From assembly GCA_037833965.1 (NCBI GenBank), contig AP031355.1:3559501-3623500 (forward strand): a stretch of DNA of 64,000 nucleotides. The letters are read 5' to 3'. This document shows, in pieces, positions 1-10,621 of this stretch. Position 1 is the stretch's first letter, and the number at the start of each line of letters is the position of its first letter. The stretch is from Marchantia polymorpha subsp. ruderalis. Its lineage: Eukaryota; Streptophyta; Marchantiopsida; Marchantiales; Marchantiaceae. The translations under genes and the position numbers were made by a program. The notes below the pieces were generated by a model. That model worked only from the letters and a program-made list of their open reading frames with translations, was not told the DNA's origin and made no database searches.

Positions 1-2568
1 TCGACAGGATCACCGATGGCAGAACATCAAGCCAATCTCCGCCAGGCGTTTTCCCAACCTACCACCAAACATTCGTATCCAAGATACACGGGAACGGGCG
101 ACGACGATGATGCAGATTCATACATAAAGCTCTTCGAGTCTGTCTCCATCGCCAATCGTGAGACCAGTGATGAAGACAGATTACGAATCTTTCCTAGCCT
201 GCTACGCAGACGAGCGCGTAGCTGGTACAACCATGAGAGCACCGACCCCACTGGCATCCGGACCTGGGCTCAGCTCAAGGAAAAGTTTCTGAGGCGGTTC
301 CGCGAACTCGGATATGACAGTCGAGTTCTGACCCGGCTTCGAAATCTTCGACGCGAGCGGAAGGAGAATCTTCGAGACTACACTGAGAGATTCCAAGACC
401 TCCTAGATCGAATTCCGAAGACAGGCCCGGGAGAACCGTATTCGGTACAACAGGCAGTGGATTGGTATGTGACAGGGCTCTCAAGAGAAATGGAGACCTT
501 CTGTAGGAGAGGCAAGACTGACACAATCCAAGATGTGATAGCTTCCGCGGAGACCTTTGAGACGTCAACCCTTGACACTCGAAGACGCGACCGACGGTCG
601 ACGAAGAAGAAGTCGCAAGGCGGACGTCGGAAGAGAAGGAACTCGCCTTCCTCGACAGAAGAATCAAGCTCCTCCGAATCAAGTTCTTCCTCGGAAGAGG
701 AAGAGGACTCGTCATCTTCAGAAGAAGAAAGACGGAAGAAGAAACGCAGTGCGATCAAGGAGAAGGATCGAGGTAAGGGAATCCCAGTGAAGACTCAAGG
801 GGACATCGCAGCCAAGGTAGATACCCTGGTGAAGAATTTTGCGGACCTGAAAGTTCATGTAGTGGGAGGCCAAGACCGACGTAAATCACCTGCGAGACAA
901 CGAGCGAATCTCTGGTGTACTACGTGCGGACAGGTGGGACATGCCAACACGGAGTGCATGTCCGCGAGGCCATCTTACCCAGTGAATGCGGTCGAATGGG
1001 CACCACAGTGGGAGAACCCCATGTATTATGCTGAGTCGCCTATGTATTATGCTGAGCAGGTTGAGGACACCGCCTACTCGGTACAGACAGCTCCAGCTAC
1101 AACTCCGAACCCACCGGTGCATATACCGCGCTTTGTTCCGAGGGAAATGGCGGGTACACTCCCACCAAGACGCATGGCACCTCCAGGCAATCACAACCGA
1201 CCTCGACCACAATTCGATGGTTGCTACAACTGCGGAGACATGGGGCATTACGCGCCAAGCTGTCCCCACCCGAGGAAGCCAATGGGGTATGCACCGTTGT
1301 GCAGCAATTGCAAGAAGTCTGGACATACAGCAGCCGAATGTGACCAGCCCCAACTCCCTAGGCCAGCCGTGCGTTTCGTATCGACACCTGGCAAGGAAGA
1401 GGTGCAGGTCAACCAGGTAGAACTGAGTCTGGACCCAGCTGAAGAAAACGAAGTATGGCCAGAGGAAGAAGTAATGTGCGGCCGGGTAGAAACCCGAAGT
1501 TCGAAGAGGAGAGGAGAAGGCCATGAGGACACTCGCCGCCTCGAGCGTAGGGAAGAGAGGAGGAAGTCTAAAGAAGTTAGAGAAGGCCAAAGGAGAACGC
1601 CAAGTACACCTCCGGCTATGAGAAACACCCAGCCGGAGCAGAACTCAGAAAAGGCGAACAGGTATTCGGAAGAGTTCCGGACTCGAGATTACCTTCCGGA
1701 CATCAAAGATGAGGTGAGTCACCTCATCAAGGAAGCACTGGGCGCCGGAATGACATCCGACGTCCGGAAGGCGGTTAGGCCCCCTACACCACTTCCGACC
1801 GCGAGTACAGGAAAACTTCCGGCTGTGACTTCCAACACTCCCTACGACATAGTGGAAGACATAGGGAGCCAGAGGGCAAATATTTCCTTCCACCAGTTGT
1901 TGGAAGACAATAAGACGTACAGAAGGATGCTGATGCTTTCGTTGCGCCGACCACGCAAACCCCGAAAAGAGAAACTTCCGGCTGTGTACAGAGTGGAAGG
2001 AGGAGACCTGGGACCTCCAGAGATCGAAGTAGAGATCGGAGGCTGCGTCATACAGAAGGTACCAGTGGACTCCGGCTCGGGCGTGAATATCATGACCGAG
2101 GAGACAGCGAACTCCTTGGGGTTCCAGACCTTCGAGCCTACATCCCGAGTATTGCGACTGGCCGATCAAACACGCAGAATGCCACTAGGAATGTTGAGCA
2201 ATGTGAGAACCAACATTGGAGGAGTGGACTTTCAACTGTCCTACATAATACTGCAACCTCTGATGAAGAAAGGTTATGATGTGCTGCTTGGCAGACCGTG
2301 GCTATACGATGCCAAAGCAAGGTGTGACTGGAGTAGGAAGAGATTACAGTTCCGTAGCCCTGCGGACCCTCCGACTGTCATTACCGTACCGTGGACCAAG
2401 GTACCCCATGAGGGCGAAACACCTTCCACCACCTCCGGTTACACAACCGGAGGGGAGACCAGCTCATCATGCACTTCAGAGACCGAAACGTCGGAAGAAT
2501 TTGTGGGCTACGTCACTTGCTGCTCTATTGAGGAGGAAGGAGACGCGGTATATCCGGATGACGAATAG
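1..2568 (+). CDS. gag-pro: Gag-protease polyprotein of element A (5' partial)
   Basis: The structural capsid protein and aspartic protease of the retrotransposon share one frame. The frame is open to base 1, and the copy at 60370 begins earlier, so the true start lies outside the window. Counting from the Met at base 16: a retrotransposon gag domain at about residues 30-190 (YIKLFESVSIANRE, WAQLKEKFLRRF), then a Ser/Glu- and Lys/Arg-rich linker. Three CCHC zinc knuckles follow near residues 300, 403 and 430 (CTTCGQVGHANTEC, CYNCGDMGHYAPSC, CSNCKKSGHTAAEC). The protease has its catalytic DSG near residue 684 (VPVDSGSGVNIM) and the flap-side motif LLGRPWL near 756. The knuckles would bind genomic RNA and the protease would mature the particle proteins. 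The frame looks whole as far as it is visible. Confidence 0.92.
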   Translation, partial: STGSPMAEHQANLRQAFSQPTTKHSYPRYTGTGDDDDADSYIKLFESVSIANRETSDEDRLRIFPSLLRRRARSWYNHESTDPTGIRTWAQLKEKFLRRFRELGYDSRVLTRLRNLRRERKENLRDYTERFQDLLDRIPKTGPGEPYSVQQAVDWYVTGLSREMETFCRRGKTDTIQDVIASAETFETSTLDTRRRDRRSTKKKSQGGRRKRRNSPSSTEESSSSESSSSSEEEEDSSSSEEERRKKKRSAIKEKDRGKGIPVKTQGDIAAKVDTLVKNFADLKVHVVGGQDRRKSPARQRANLWCTTCGQVGHANTECMSARPSYPVNAVEWAPQWENPMYYAESPMYYAEQVEDTAYSVQTAPATTPNPPVHIPRFVPREMAGTLPPRRMAPPGNHNRPRPQFDGCYNCGDMGHYAPSCPHPRKPMGYAPLCSNCKKSGHTAAECDQPQLPRPAVRFVSTPGKEEVQVNQVELSLDPAEENEVWPEEEVMCGRVETRSSKRRGEGHEDTRRLERREERRKSKEVREGQRRTPSTPPAMRNTQPEQNSEKANRYSEEFRTRDYLPDIKDEVSHLIKEALGAGMTSDVRKAVRPPTPLPTASTGKLPAVTSNTPYDIVEDIGSQRANISFHQLLEDNKTYRRMLMLSLRRPRKPRKEKLPAVYRVEGGDLGPPEIEVEIGGCVIQKVPVDSGSGVNIMTEETANSLGFQTFEPTSRVLRLADQTRRMPLGMLSNVRTNIGGVDFQLSYIILQPLMKKGYDVLLGRPWLYDAKARCDWSRKRLQFRSPADPPTVITVPWTKVPHEGETPSTTSGYTTGGETSSSCTSETETSEEFVGYVTCCSIEEEGDAVYPDDE

Positions 2569-2667
2569 CAACTAGCAGCCGGACTGGGCAGAAGCGAGAT
2601 CAGTCACACAGAGGGGATTGTTGACCCGAGTGATTGCTGCGAACTGCAGCTCAGTCCAGGTAAAGGC

Positions 2668-5407
2668 TTGAAGGTGTCAAGCCAGGTACAAGGAGAAGAG
2701 TTGAACAGGGTACAGGCGTTTCTTCGCCAGTATGAGGATGTCTTCGCATGGAAGATTGAAGACATGAAAGGCATACCTGCAAGGTATGGAGAGCACAGGA
2801 TCGACTTGTTGGACGAGGCAGTTCCGGTTCGCCAACGCCAATACAGGCTCAACCCAAAATATTCATTATTGGTGAAGGACGAAATCGATAAGTACCTGAG
2901 CGCAGGAATCATCTACCCGGTACTCAGTAGCGAGTGGGTGTCGCCTATCGTGATCGTGCCCAAGAAACTGACGGGTAAGATCCGGGTGTGCCAGGACTTC
3001 CGAAAGCTGAACGCAGCAACGAGGAAGGACCATCACCCTCTTCCTTTCACGGACTCTATTTTAGACCATGTAGCAGGGCATGAATGCTATAGTTTCCTAG
3101 ACGGATTCTCCGGCTACAACCAGGTGTCCATCAGGGAACAGGACAAGGACAAAACAACCTTCACGACCGACTGGGGAACCTATGCTTATCACAAGATGCG
3201 GTTCGGTCTGTGCAACGCGCCAGCGACGTTCCAGCGGATGATGACAAACATTTTCCAAGAGCACCTGAGGAAGTTCCTAGAAATTTTCATCGACGACTTT
3301 TGTGTCTTCGGTAAGAGGTCGGAGCACCTTAACCATCTTCGGCAAACGTTCGACAGATGTAGGGAGAGCAGCTTGTCCTTACACCCTGAGAAATGTTTCT
3401 TCTTCATGACCAGCGGAATCCTGCTAGGGCACCGAGTTTCGTCCGATGGCATTGCAGTGGATGTAGAGAAGGTGAAGATTATTCTCGAACTGCAGCCGCC
3501 AACGAATCTGCGTGAGTTGAGGGCCTTCCTTGGCCATGTAGGTTATTACAGAAGGTTCATAAATATGTACGCCATCTTGGCAGCCAACCTGACGAAGCTG
3601 CTTAAGAAGGAGGAACCCTATGTGTGGGGCAGAGAGCAACAGCTGGCGTTTGAAACGCTCAAAGCCAAACTGACGACTGCTCCGGTTCTGAGAAGTCCGG
3701 ATTGGAACAGACCTTTTCATGTCTATGTAGACACGTCGGCGTTTGCAATCGGGGTGGTTCTCAGTCAGAAGGATGACAACAAGAAAGACTACCCGATTTA
3801 CTTCGCGAGTCGTCAGTTGTCAGCAGCAGAGAAGAAATACACGACAACTGAGAGGGAGGCGTTGGGAATGGTGTACTCCTGTAAGAAGTTCCGACATTAT
3901 TTGATCTGCTATGAGTTCGTGTTTCATGTAGATCATTACGCCTTACAGCACCTGGTGAAGAAGGCGGATCTGTCCGGACGAATTGCCAGGTGGGTACTAC
4001 TGCTGCAAGAATTCACCTATACTGTACAGACACGGAAAGGCGTTCACCATGAGAACGCGGACTACCTCTCCCGACTATGGACCGAACCCATAGAGGAGGA
4101 AGTAGTGGATGATTTTCCCGACGAACAACTTTTTCAGTTGTCCGCCAGCCATGAGTCCAGGTACGCGGACTTATACAGGTTTCTGCTCACACTCCAATGT
4201 CCGGAAGGATTGGATGCGGAGCAGCGCACAGTCTTCGTTCATAGCGGGACCTTACCAGCTCCAACAAGGGGTCTTGTTCAAGAAAATGGCAGACGACAGG
4301 CTGTGCAGATGTCTAGAGGAGTCCGAAGTCCCGCGAGTTGTAAAAGCCATGCACACAGAAGACGCTGGTGGTCACTACGCCACCAGAAACACAGTGACCA
4401 AAATTGTGAATGCAGGATACTGGTGGCCGACGATGTTCAAAGATGTACACGACTACGTTCGCAAATGCGACAGCTGCCAGAGAACGGGAAGGCCGACTCC
4501 GACCACGAGATGGCCTCTTACACCAATCATGCCATTGGCACCGTTTGAAAAATGGGGGATCGACTTCGTGGGACCAATACAACCTGTCACTAAAGGCACG
4601 CGCAGGCGCTACATATTGGTAGCAACAGACTATGCGACCAAGATGGTGGAGGCAGAAGCCACAAGGCACGACGACGCAGCCGCAGTAGCACGGTTCCTAT
4701 TCGAATCCATCATCACACGCTACGGGTGCCCCCTAGAAATAGTCAGTGACAGAGGAACGCACTTTCTGAATCAGGTGATAGAGAGTTTGACGCGGCACTT
4801 CCAGATTAAGCATCGAAAGACTACTCCATACAACCCCAAGGCAAATGGTCTGACAGAGAAGTCCAATGGATTACTCTGTAAGATACTCCTCAAGGTGACT
4901 GTAAACCATGCTCATGACTGGGACACCAAGCTACCGGCCGCCTTATGGGCATATAGAACGGCAGAAAAAGTCACCACCAGGCAAACACCTTACTTCCTAG
5001 TTTATGGGCAGCATCCGATCTTACCCATCGAATTCGAGATACCTACCAAGAGGACCTTAGATCAGAGAAGGCTGGACGCGGAAGAAAGTCAGGCATATCG
5101 ACTGCAAGAGGTAATGGCACTGGAGGAAAGACGTCAAGAGGCCGAAGATCGGACAAAGCAATTACAACTCAGGCGGAAGGAGAAGTACGATCGAAGGCTC
5201 AAACCAGTACTGCTGGAGAAGGGCGACTTGGCTCTGCTATACGATAGCAGACATGCTAGATTTCCAGGCAAGCTCCACTTGAGGTGGATGGGACCTTACA
5301 AGGTGATAGAAGTTTTCCCAAATGGATCCATCCAACTCGCAGAACTGACGGGAGAATGGTTAGGCACCCGCGTGAACGGATGGCGTCTGAAGAAATACCA
5401 CGTGTAA
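2668..5407 (+). CDS. pol: Pol region of element A: reverse transcriptase, RNase H, integrase
   Basis: Reverse transcriptase motifs are visible near 3088 (YSFLDGFSGYNQV) and 3289 (FIDDF, the catalytic YxDD-type box). RNase H begins near 3715 (FHVYVDTSAFAIG). Integrase has an HHCC zinc finger near 4355-4475 (GGHYATRNT, CDSCQRTG) and the D,D,E core at about 4558 (GIDFVGP), 4743 (VSDRGTHF) and 4855 (NGLTEKSNG). It ends with a chromodomain-free C-terminus (GWRLKKYHV). The enzymes copy the RNA and insert the cDNA. The region is not open in one frame throughout (about one break); this is treated as a fossil. Confidence 0.9.
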
Positions 5408-5431
5408 ATGTTCGCGTGGGCGCTCACAATT

Positions 5432-5444
5432 GAGGAGGGGGGCA
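5432..5444 (+). other. Polypurine tract of element A
   Basis: A purine run (GAGGAGGGGGGCA) lies immediately before the LTR start TGTGGTA. It is the expected primer site for plus-strand DNA synthesis. Element J has the same arrangement on the other strand at 51339-51352. Confidence 0.85.
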
Positions 5445-6801
5445 TGTGGTAACACACTTTTTGTTTTTGTTGCAGAATTTAAACAATTTTAGAAAACTAG
5501 TACCAAAGCAGTGTTTGTAGCTAGAGAAGGGTACGCTAAATAGAGTGGATTGATGAGATCGTCACGAGGGCACAAAGAATCACGTAGTCGGATGTACCAA
5601 CGCCAACGTCTTCGGCGCCTTCGGCAAAAGCTCCTTTTTGAGGTGTCTCTACTCACGCGCCTCTAGCGTATAAGGAAGCTACGCTTCCGGCGCAGACACC
5701 TCAGGAGGAGGTTTTGCTAAAGACGTCAGGAGAAGGGCCCGGACCTCTAAAGGCATCCGACCATGAGTGCGCCTTCGGCGAAGCGCCGCTAGCGCGGAAA
5801 GGGAAAACCTTCATAACAATCGGGATACACGGTAGATCCAGTTGGTTGAAGTTGCATTAGAAAGAGCTCGGGACGCTCGTTCTAACGAGTCCAAGAGCGC
5901 CGGAGATGGATCAGGAATGGAGAAGTTATGAGCGTCGGAAAACTCGTAGCCGGACATGCGCCGTTCGCGCTAGGGTTCACAGCCGGAAAGGATTCCCGTA
6001 CGCCCTCGGCGATGCGCCTTCGGCGGAATCACGCGCTCACAGGAGGAAACCAACTCAGAGTCGGAAGCGCCCTTGGCGGCTGTTCATGGAAGGAAAGCGC
6101 CGGTCGGATGTACGCCTCCGACGTGGCGCTGACGGCCGGATGCGCTGGCATGAGTTGCGCTGACGGATATGCGCTGGCAGCAACGGACGAGGCATAAAGG
6201 ACAAAATAGGCGGTACGACTGCGCGCCGGCGTAATTCGCTCCGGCTGGATGTGCGCCTCCAGCAAGGCGCCGACGGATAATGAACGCACCAGCGGCGACA
6301 CGCCTCCGGAGAAGGGCGGGTTAGGAAAAGACAACAGGGCCGACGTGCACCCTGCAGCGGACTCGAGTCCGGACGGTGGCGGCGGCGGGAGAATTCAACG
6401 TTTAAGCATGCGAATACGCGCAATGCGGAGACGTGAATTCGCGCATGCAAAGGGCGAACCGTTAAGCCGTATAGCCGGCTGCGTACGTTGCAACCAGTAA
6501 GAACGTTGGACGTTCTTGAAATCGGAGAAGAAAAGACTGCGCTCCAGTCTCATTCTCTCATTCTTGACTTTGCGATTTCCAGTTCCAAGATTACGCGCAA
6601 GGGCGGAGCGACCTGCAGTGAGAGTAGAGAGTGCGGAGACGAGTTGCGCAAGGATCTTGGCGGACCTTGAAAGAATTGTGAGTAGCGATCTTGAACGAGC
6701 GCAGAGAGAGTGAGCAGTCAGTGCTTGAGTGGCCGACGCACAGTGGCGATTGTGAGAGAGCGAGCGAAAGGGAGAACGTTTGTGTGTGTGCAGGCAACGC
6801 A

Positions 6802-9357
6802 ATGTCGAAGGTTCCCCAGCTGCGAGTGTCTCCACTCAGGGTGCCGCAGATCGGTCTACGCGCATTTCAAGATGTGCTGTTGAGGTTGAAGCTCGATTTT
6901 CTCCTATGGGGGTGGAATTGGACATGTCCGGAGATGGTGCGCGAGTATCTGCAGGAGAGACACAAGCCTTCTCGCGGATTTCGCCCACACCCAGAGAGAT
7001 GGGACATTTGCAATTGGGCGCAGGTGTTGGGCAGGTGTGCCGGCGAGGAAGGGGATCTCCTCTTCGAGGCCGATAGCGTGAAGGTGTCCCAGGAGGAAGA
7101 AGTCTCTTACAATGAGCTCTTCAAAGTGGCCAGACATCCCAAGAACGGTTTCCGGACACGGGATTACAAGGATCGATTGCGGAGAAATGTCGCGACGGCA
7201 TTGCTGCAGATATTGCAGCCGACCAAGACCGCTTACATGCATGGTTGGCAGGTAGAGTTCGTGGAGCTAGTGCTGTCAGGAGCTCCGGTGCATTGGGCAC
7301 GGCTCCTGTGGAAGGTGACGCGCCAACATGCGCAAGAAGAGAAGGGAGGAACCCTCAATCATCTATCGCCTTACTTAATCGTGTTTTACCGGGCGATGGG
7401 ATGTTTGACAAATGCTGAGAAAACTCGATTTCCGCAGCTGACCCGGACTTATCCAGGAAGATATTCGAGGGAGGCCGAAGTAGACACAGATCCGGACGAG
7501 GAACCTGCCAGTACGCCTCCGGCTCCGGCCCCAGCAAGAGCAGCAGAAGAACGTCGAAGCGAGCTCCTTCCGCGAAAGCGAAAGTGGGATGAGAGACCTG
7601 AGGACAGGCAGCCGGAAGTGCCAGCTGCGCCGACTCGTGGTCGGCCCACCCCCGAGCCTCACAGTCGACCAAAACAGAGGGCACGCAAAATGCCAACTGT
7701 TACTGAGGAGACCAGGCGAACTCCGACCCGGCGGAATCTCACACAGGAAGAGATAATCGCTCAGATTCTAGGGAAGACGGCAGATACCTCTGCACAGAAG
7801 GCACCACGGCCTTCGGGAGGAGATGGACGGACTGACAGCCGGCCGACTGCGAGTCGGATGACTGAAGGTCGACAAGCGGAAGGAAGGCCAACTGAACGGC
7901 GCGTTGAACCGGACAGCAGGCCGGAAGCAGAAGAGAGTTTGGCTGACGAGCCAACAATCCTCAAAGGGTCGTCTTCGGCGGAAGGCACTTCTGGAAGAAC
8001 GCCCCCAACGAGCAGGCCAAGTGGAGTCAAGACGCGCAGGGTGTATCCGACTCCCAGTCGGACAACTGCTGGTCGGCCGACTGCGAGTCGGACAACAGAG
8101 AGTCAGCCGGATTCGCCGACTGCGAGACGGATGGGACCAACGACCAGTGTGCGGACGCCTTCGGCGGACGCACCTTCAGCAAGGACACCTTCCGCGCGGA
8201 TTGCGCCGGAAGGACAGGCAGCAGAAGCGGGCGGTGCAAGAGTGACAAAAGTCACTGCGGCGTCGACCCCTTCACAAACCGAAGATCGAGCCGGAACAGG
8301 GGCTCAAGCAGTGGGATCTCCCACTGCCCTGGATATTTTAGCAGGCAGTGGAGCAGCAGTCGCAGCAGAAGCTGCTGCGCGCCACAGTTCCAGGGAGTCG
8401 CCAAGGGATTCGGTGGCGACTGAAATCCTCGAGACTGAGGATGATACGAGCTCGGAAGAGCAGGAAGCGGATTCGGTGCAGAAAACGCCAACAGGGGTGC
8501 TGTGCGAACAGATAGTTCCACTCCTGCGATATCTGGATCGCAAGACATCCAAATACGGAAGTGCCTTAAAACCGCAGTCTTATGTGGAGACTATCAGGCG
8601 AAGGACGAGGATCAAGGTGGCAAAGTGGGCCTCTAGTTGCCAAGTATATGTGGAAAGGAACACCGCCCTCCAACAACACCTGGCGGTCACCCAGAAGCTA
8701 TACCAAGCCTTGCAGCAGCAGAAGGAGGATGCGGCGACGAAAAGTCAGGCGGATGCCGAACTAATACGGGCAAAGATCGAGTTGGAACTGCAGGAGGAGC
8801 GAAGACAGAACAAAGTCCTAGCAGCCGAGCTTGCGCGCCAGACGCGCGTCTTAGAAGAAAGTCAAAGAGCCCGCAAGGAGGATGAGGAGTTGTTGTGCAA
8901 CTTGCAATCCGAGTGCTCGGATTTGAGAGCACAACGTGCGGGATTAGAAATGCAGCTGGCCGAGGTGGAGAGCAGCTGCAGGGCGCGAGGAGAGTTGGCG
9001 GCACAGGTGACTCGTTGTCTAAAAAGATACACCCATTGGGAGGTGGCAGCCCAAGAGAGGATCACACTCAGGGAGTTCGAGCTTCGGGCGGCGGCATTGA
9101 CGGAAGGTGACAGTCGGAGTCGGCGGCGAGTGGCGAGAAAATTAGAAACCTTCTTGTCGGGTGCGCGCGACACTATGGCGCACTTGCAGTCGGAAGTCAC
9201 CACAGCGCTCCGACGCCTGGGGTTACGCAGCCGGTCGGAAGACTGGCAAGGTAGAGATAGTACGCGGAGCAGTCCGGCGCGCAGGAGGCGCAGCACCGGA
9301 TCTGCTGAGTGCAGTAGAGTAGTTTGGTTTCGCGCAGATACTGCGAGTGGTAGATAG
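6802..9357 (+). CDS. LTR-encoded protein of unknown function, short subfamily (851 codons)
   Basis: This open frame lies wholly inside the 3' LTR of A, in the sense direction. The ATG at 6802 is chosen because homology with the copy in D begins here (VSPLRVPQIGLRAF against VPLRLPQNGLRAF). Residues about 5-215 form a conserved globular domain (LDFLLWGWN, WAQVLGRCAG, RTRDYKDRLRR, GGTLNHLSPYLI). The middle, about 230-540, is Pro/Ser/Thr/Arg-rich with repeated short units. An acidic stretch follows, then a Leu/Glu/Arg-rich coiled coil at about 600-760 (EERRQNKVLAAELARQ) and a basic end. I know of no named family that fits. A weak resemblance to extra ORFs of plant Ogre/Tat elements is possible but unproven. 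It looks whole. Confidence 0.75.
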   Translation: MSKVPQLRVSPLRVPQIGLRAFQDVLLRLKLDFLLWGWNWTCPEMVREYLQERHKPSRGFRPHPERWDICNWAQVLGRCAGEEGDLLFEADSVKVSQEEEVSYNELFKVARHPKNGFRTRDYKDRLRRNVATALLQILQPTKTAYMHGWQVEFVELVLSGAPVHWARLLWKVTRQHAQEEKGGTLNHLSPYLIVFYRAMGCLTNAEKTRFPQLTRTYPGRYSREAEVDTDPDEEPASTPPAPAPARAAEERRSELLPRKRKWDERPEDRQPEVPAAPTRGRPTPEPHSRPKQRARKMPTVTEETRRTPTRRNLTQEEIIAQILGKTADTSAQKAPRPSGGDGRTDSRPTASRMTEGRQAEGRPTERRVEPDSRPEAEESLADEPTILKGSSSAEGTSGRTPPTSRPSGVKTRRVYPTPSRTTAGRPTASRTTESQPDSPTARRMGPTTSVRTPSADAPSARTPSARIAPEGQAAEAGGARVTKVTAASTPSQTEDRAGTGAQAVGSPTALDILAGSGAAVAAEAAARHSSRESPRDSVATEILETEDDTSSEEQEADSVQKTPTGVLCEQIVPLLRYLDRKTSKYGSALKPQSYVETIRRRTRIKVAKWASSCQVYVERNTALQQHLAVTQKLYQALQQQKEDAATKSQADAELIRAKIELELQEERRQNKVLAAELARQTRVLEESQRARKEDEELLCNLQSECSDLRAQRAGLEMQLAEVESSCRARGELAAQVTRCLKRYTHWEVAAQERITLREFELRAAALTEGDSRSRRRVARKLETFLSGARDTMAHLQSEVTTALRRLGLRSRSEDWQGRDSTRSSPARRRRSTGSAECSRVVWFRADTASGR

Positions 9358-9389
9358 GATAGCGTAGGCTAGTTAGGATCTTTTGAGGG

Positions 9390-9418
9390 TATAAAGTAGA
9401 TCAAGGCGTTTTGCCTTG
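9390..9418 (+). promoter_or_regulatory. TATA box and hairpin of LTR A
   Basis: TATAAAGTAG at 9390-9399 is followed at once by the stem CAAGGC-GTTTT-GCCTTG (9402-9418). The same pair of signals occurs in every copy where this stretch is present: 14174 (F), 59312 (D) and inverted near 43501 (I) and 46942 (J). In D and J the stem is CCAGGC/GCCTGG, a compensatory change. Transcription should start shortly after the hairpin. Confidence 0.65.
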
Positions 9419-10316
9419 GGACTCTTCCAGTTTCGGAAGTGCAGATCAGGAACTCACTTTCTTGGCGTGTTTGTGCATTTTGGTCCTGGCACCACGTAGA
9501 GAAGCTGCAGCATAGCGAAGTTACCGTATGTTGTAGTTGAAGGCCTTCGGCTGAATGTTCAGAGCTAGTACCCGGTTAGAGACTTGAGTAGTGCGGATCT
9601 GCACCTGCGGGTGATTTCTGATACTCAGAGCCGGCTGCGAGTTAGATACTTGAACAGTTCCCCCTTACTCCTTCGAGTGACATATCCTGATTGTACTCCT
9701 ACGGGAAGTTTCCCCTGAATGCCAATGTGAAGTTTCATTACTTCGTGTAAACCTTGGTTTGTAATTCAGGTTGTGTGTGTGTTACTGGATCGTGTTTTCA
9801 GTAAGTTCTCAGTCGGGTCTGCACTCCCTGCGTTTTGTGTGATAGTCGAGGGTGACGTCCACGGCGTACGTAGAGGCTTCGTTCCGAAGTGAGAAGTCCA
9901 GTCCGGGTACCCCCGCTAGTTCCTGGCGGAAGGGCAGTAAAAGCCGGAGTGGGAGGCACTTCCTGCAGAACCTCTGAGTGAACTTGCGAGACACTTTCCT
10001 CCTGAAATCCGAAGCGGAGGTCCTGACCGACCTCCGAGTTGTGCTTTTTGCCAGTTTCAGGTGTGTGTGTGTGTGTGTGTTGAGTGACCAAGCTGTACCG
10101 TGCATCCTCCGAGCATCCTCCGAGTTGAGATCCTCCTCCGAGTCGAGCCTCCGAGTCGAGCACTGCAGTATTTCTGGGAGTGACAGTCGCCTAGAATTCA
10201 AACTCTACCAAAAGTCTGTTAAATGTGACACTTTTACTCTGTGTGTTGCCTCTGTCCCTGTGGGTTCGATCTTTTTACCACCATACTGCAGTTTTAGCCT
10301 TTGGTGGGTTATTACA

Positions 10317-10621
10317 TTGGTCAAGGCGCCCGAGGGTTTACCTAATTACGGGGGTTTCCCTACAGCCGCGGACGCAACCTCCGAAGGCGGGTTTTGCGCC
10401 TTGCGCCGTAGAGATCCTAACTGCGGAGCTCGCAGGGAGGGTGGTGCCTGTCCTTACTGCGGTACCCCAAATCCCAGATTCTACAAGATCCCTCGAGAAT
10501 CCCCGCGATCTTCCGGATTCACTCTGTTTTGATGTACCGAAGGCTATTTACAATGCTGCCAGGGTACAGTTTTCCAAAAATGTTTTAATTTCCTCAAAAT
10601 TGCCAAAAGTGGGGTACCACA
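10317..10621 (-). repeat. LTR-start fragment of an inverted Ty3/gypsy element (G)
   Basis: The reverse complement starts TGTGGTACCCCAC at 10621 and matches the first 300 bases of LTRs D, E and C closely. It is cut at 10317 by the end of element A, so A inserted into this LTR; the rest of G should lie left of the window. Its outer edge at 10621 abuts the interior of LTR F, so G in turn inserted into F. Confidence 0.8.

Larger units (their letters stand above)
1..10316 (+). mobile_element. Ty3/gypsy LTR retrotransposon A (5' end outside window)
   Basis: The order gag, protease, reverse transcriptase, RNase H, integrase, polypurine tract and 3' LTR is that of Ty3/gypsy. The related copy D has a primer-binding site fitting tRNA-Asp, as in plant Tat/Athila-type elements. 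The 5' LTR and the start of gag lie left of base 1. The 3' LTR is unusually long (about 4.87 kb) and carries an open frame. The element ends in the middle of an inverted LTR fragment (G), so A inserted into G. It is moderately old: the protein domains are well preserved, with about one break visible in pol, although reading in more than one frame can be normal in such elements. Confidence 0.93.
5445..10316 (+). repeat. 3' LTR of element A, about 4.87 kb, with internal open frame
   Basis: It starts TGTGGTAACACAC just after the polypurine tract and ends GGGTTATTACA, so it has TG...CA ends. The first 100 bases align with the LTR starts at 53246, 54983 and 60939. The end aligns with LTR ends at 15145 and 60283 and, inverted, at 42591 and 45971. 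Layout: about 1.3 kb of GC-rich leader with palindromic motifs, an 851-codon frame (6802-9357), a TATA box (9390), then about 0.9 kb of R-U5 with a GT microsatellite near 10060. With the frame upstream of the TATA box, it belongs to U3. Confidence 0.85.

Noticed and set aside
886-1590. Minus-strand open frame of 234 codons opposite gag
   Set aside because: It is antisense to the zinc-knuckle region, with no family motif; a shadow of the real gag frame.
6802-9357. LTR-encoded frame as an envelope gene
   Set aside because: No signal peptide, no transmembrane segment and no Cys-rich ectodomain; it has a soluble, coiled-coil and low-complexity composition.
10317-10621. Small protein genes in the LTR start, open in several LTR copies
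   Set aside because: This GC-rich 300-base LTR start is open on one strand in every copy, but without a consistent start and no conserved domain; read as LTR leader.
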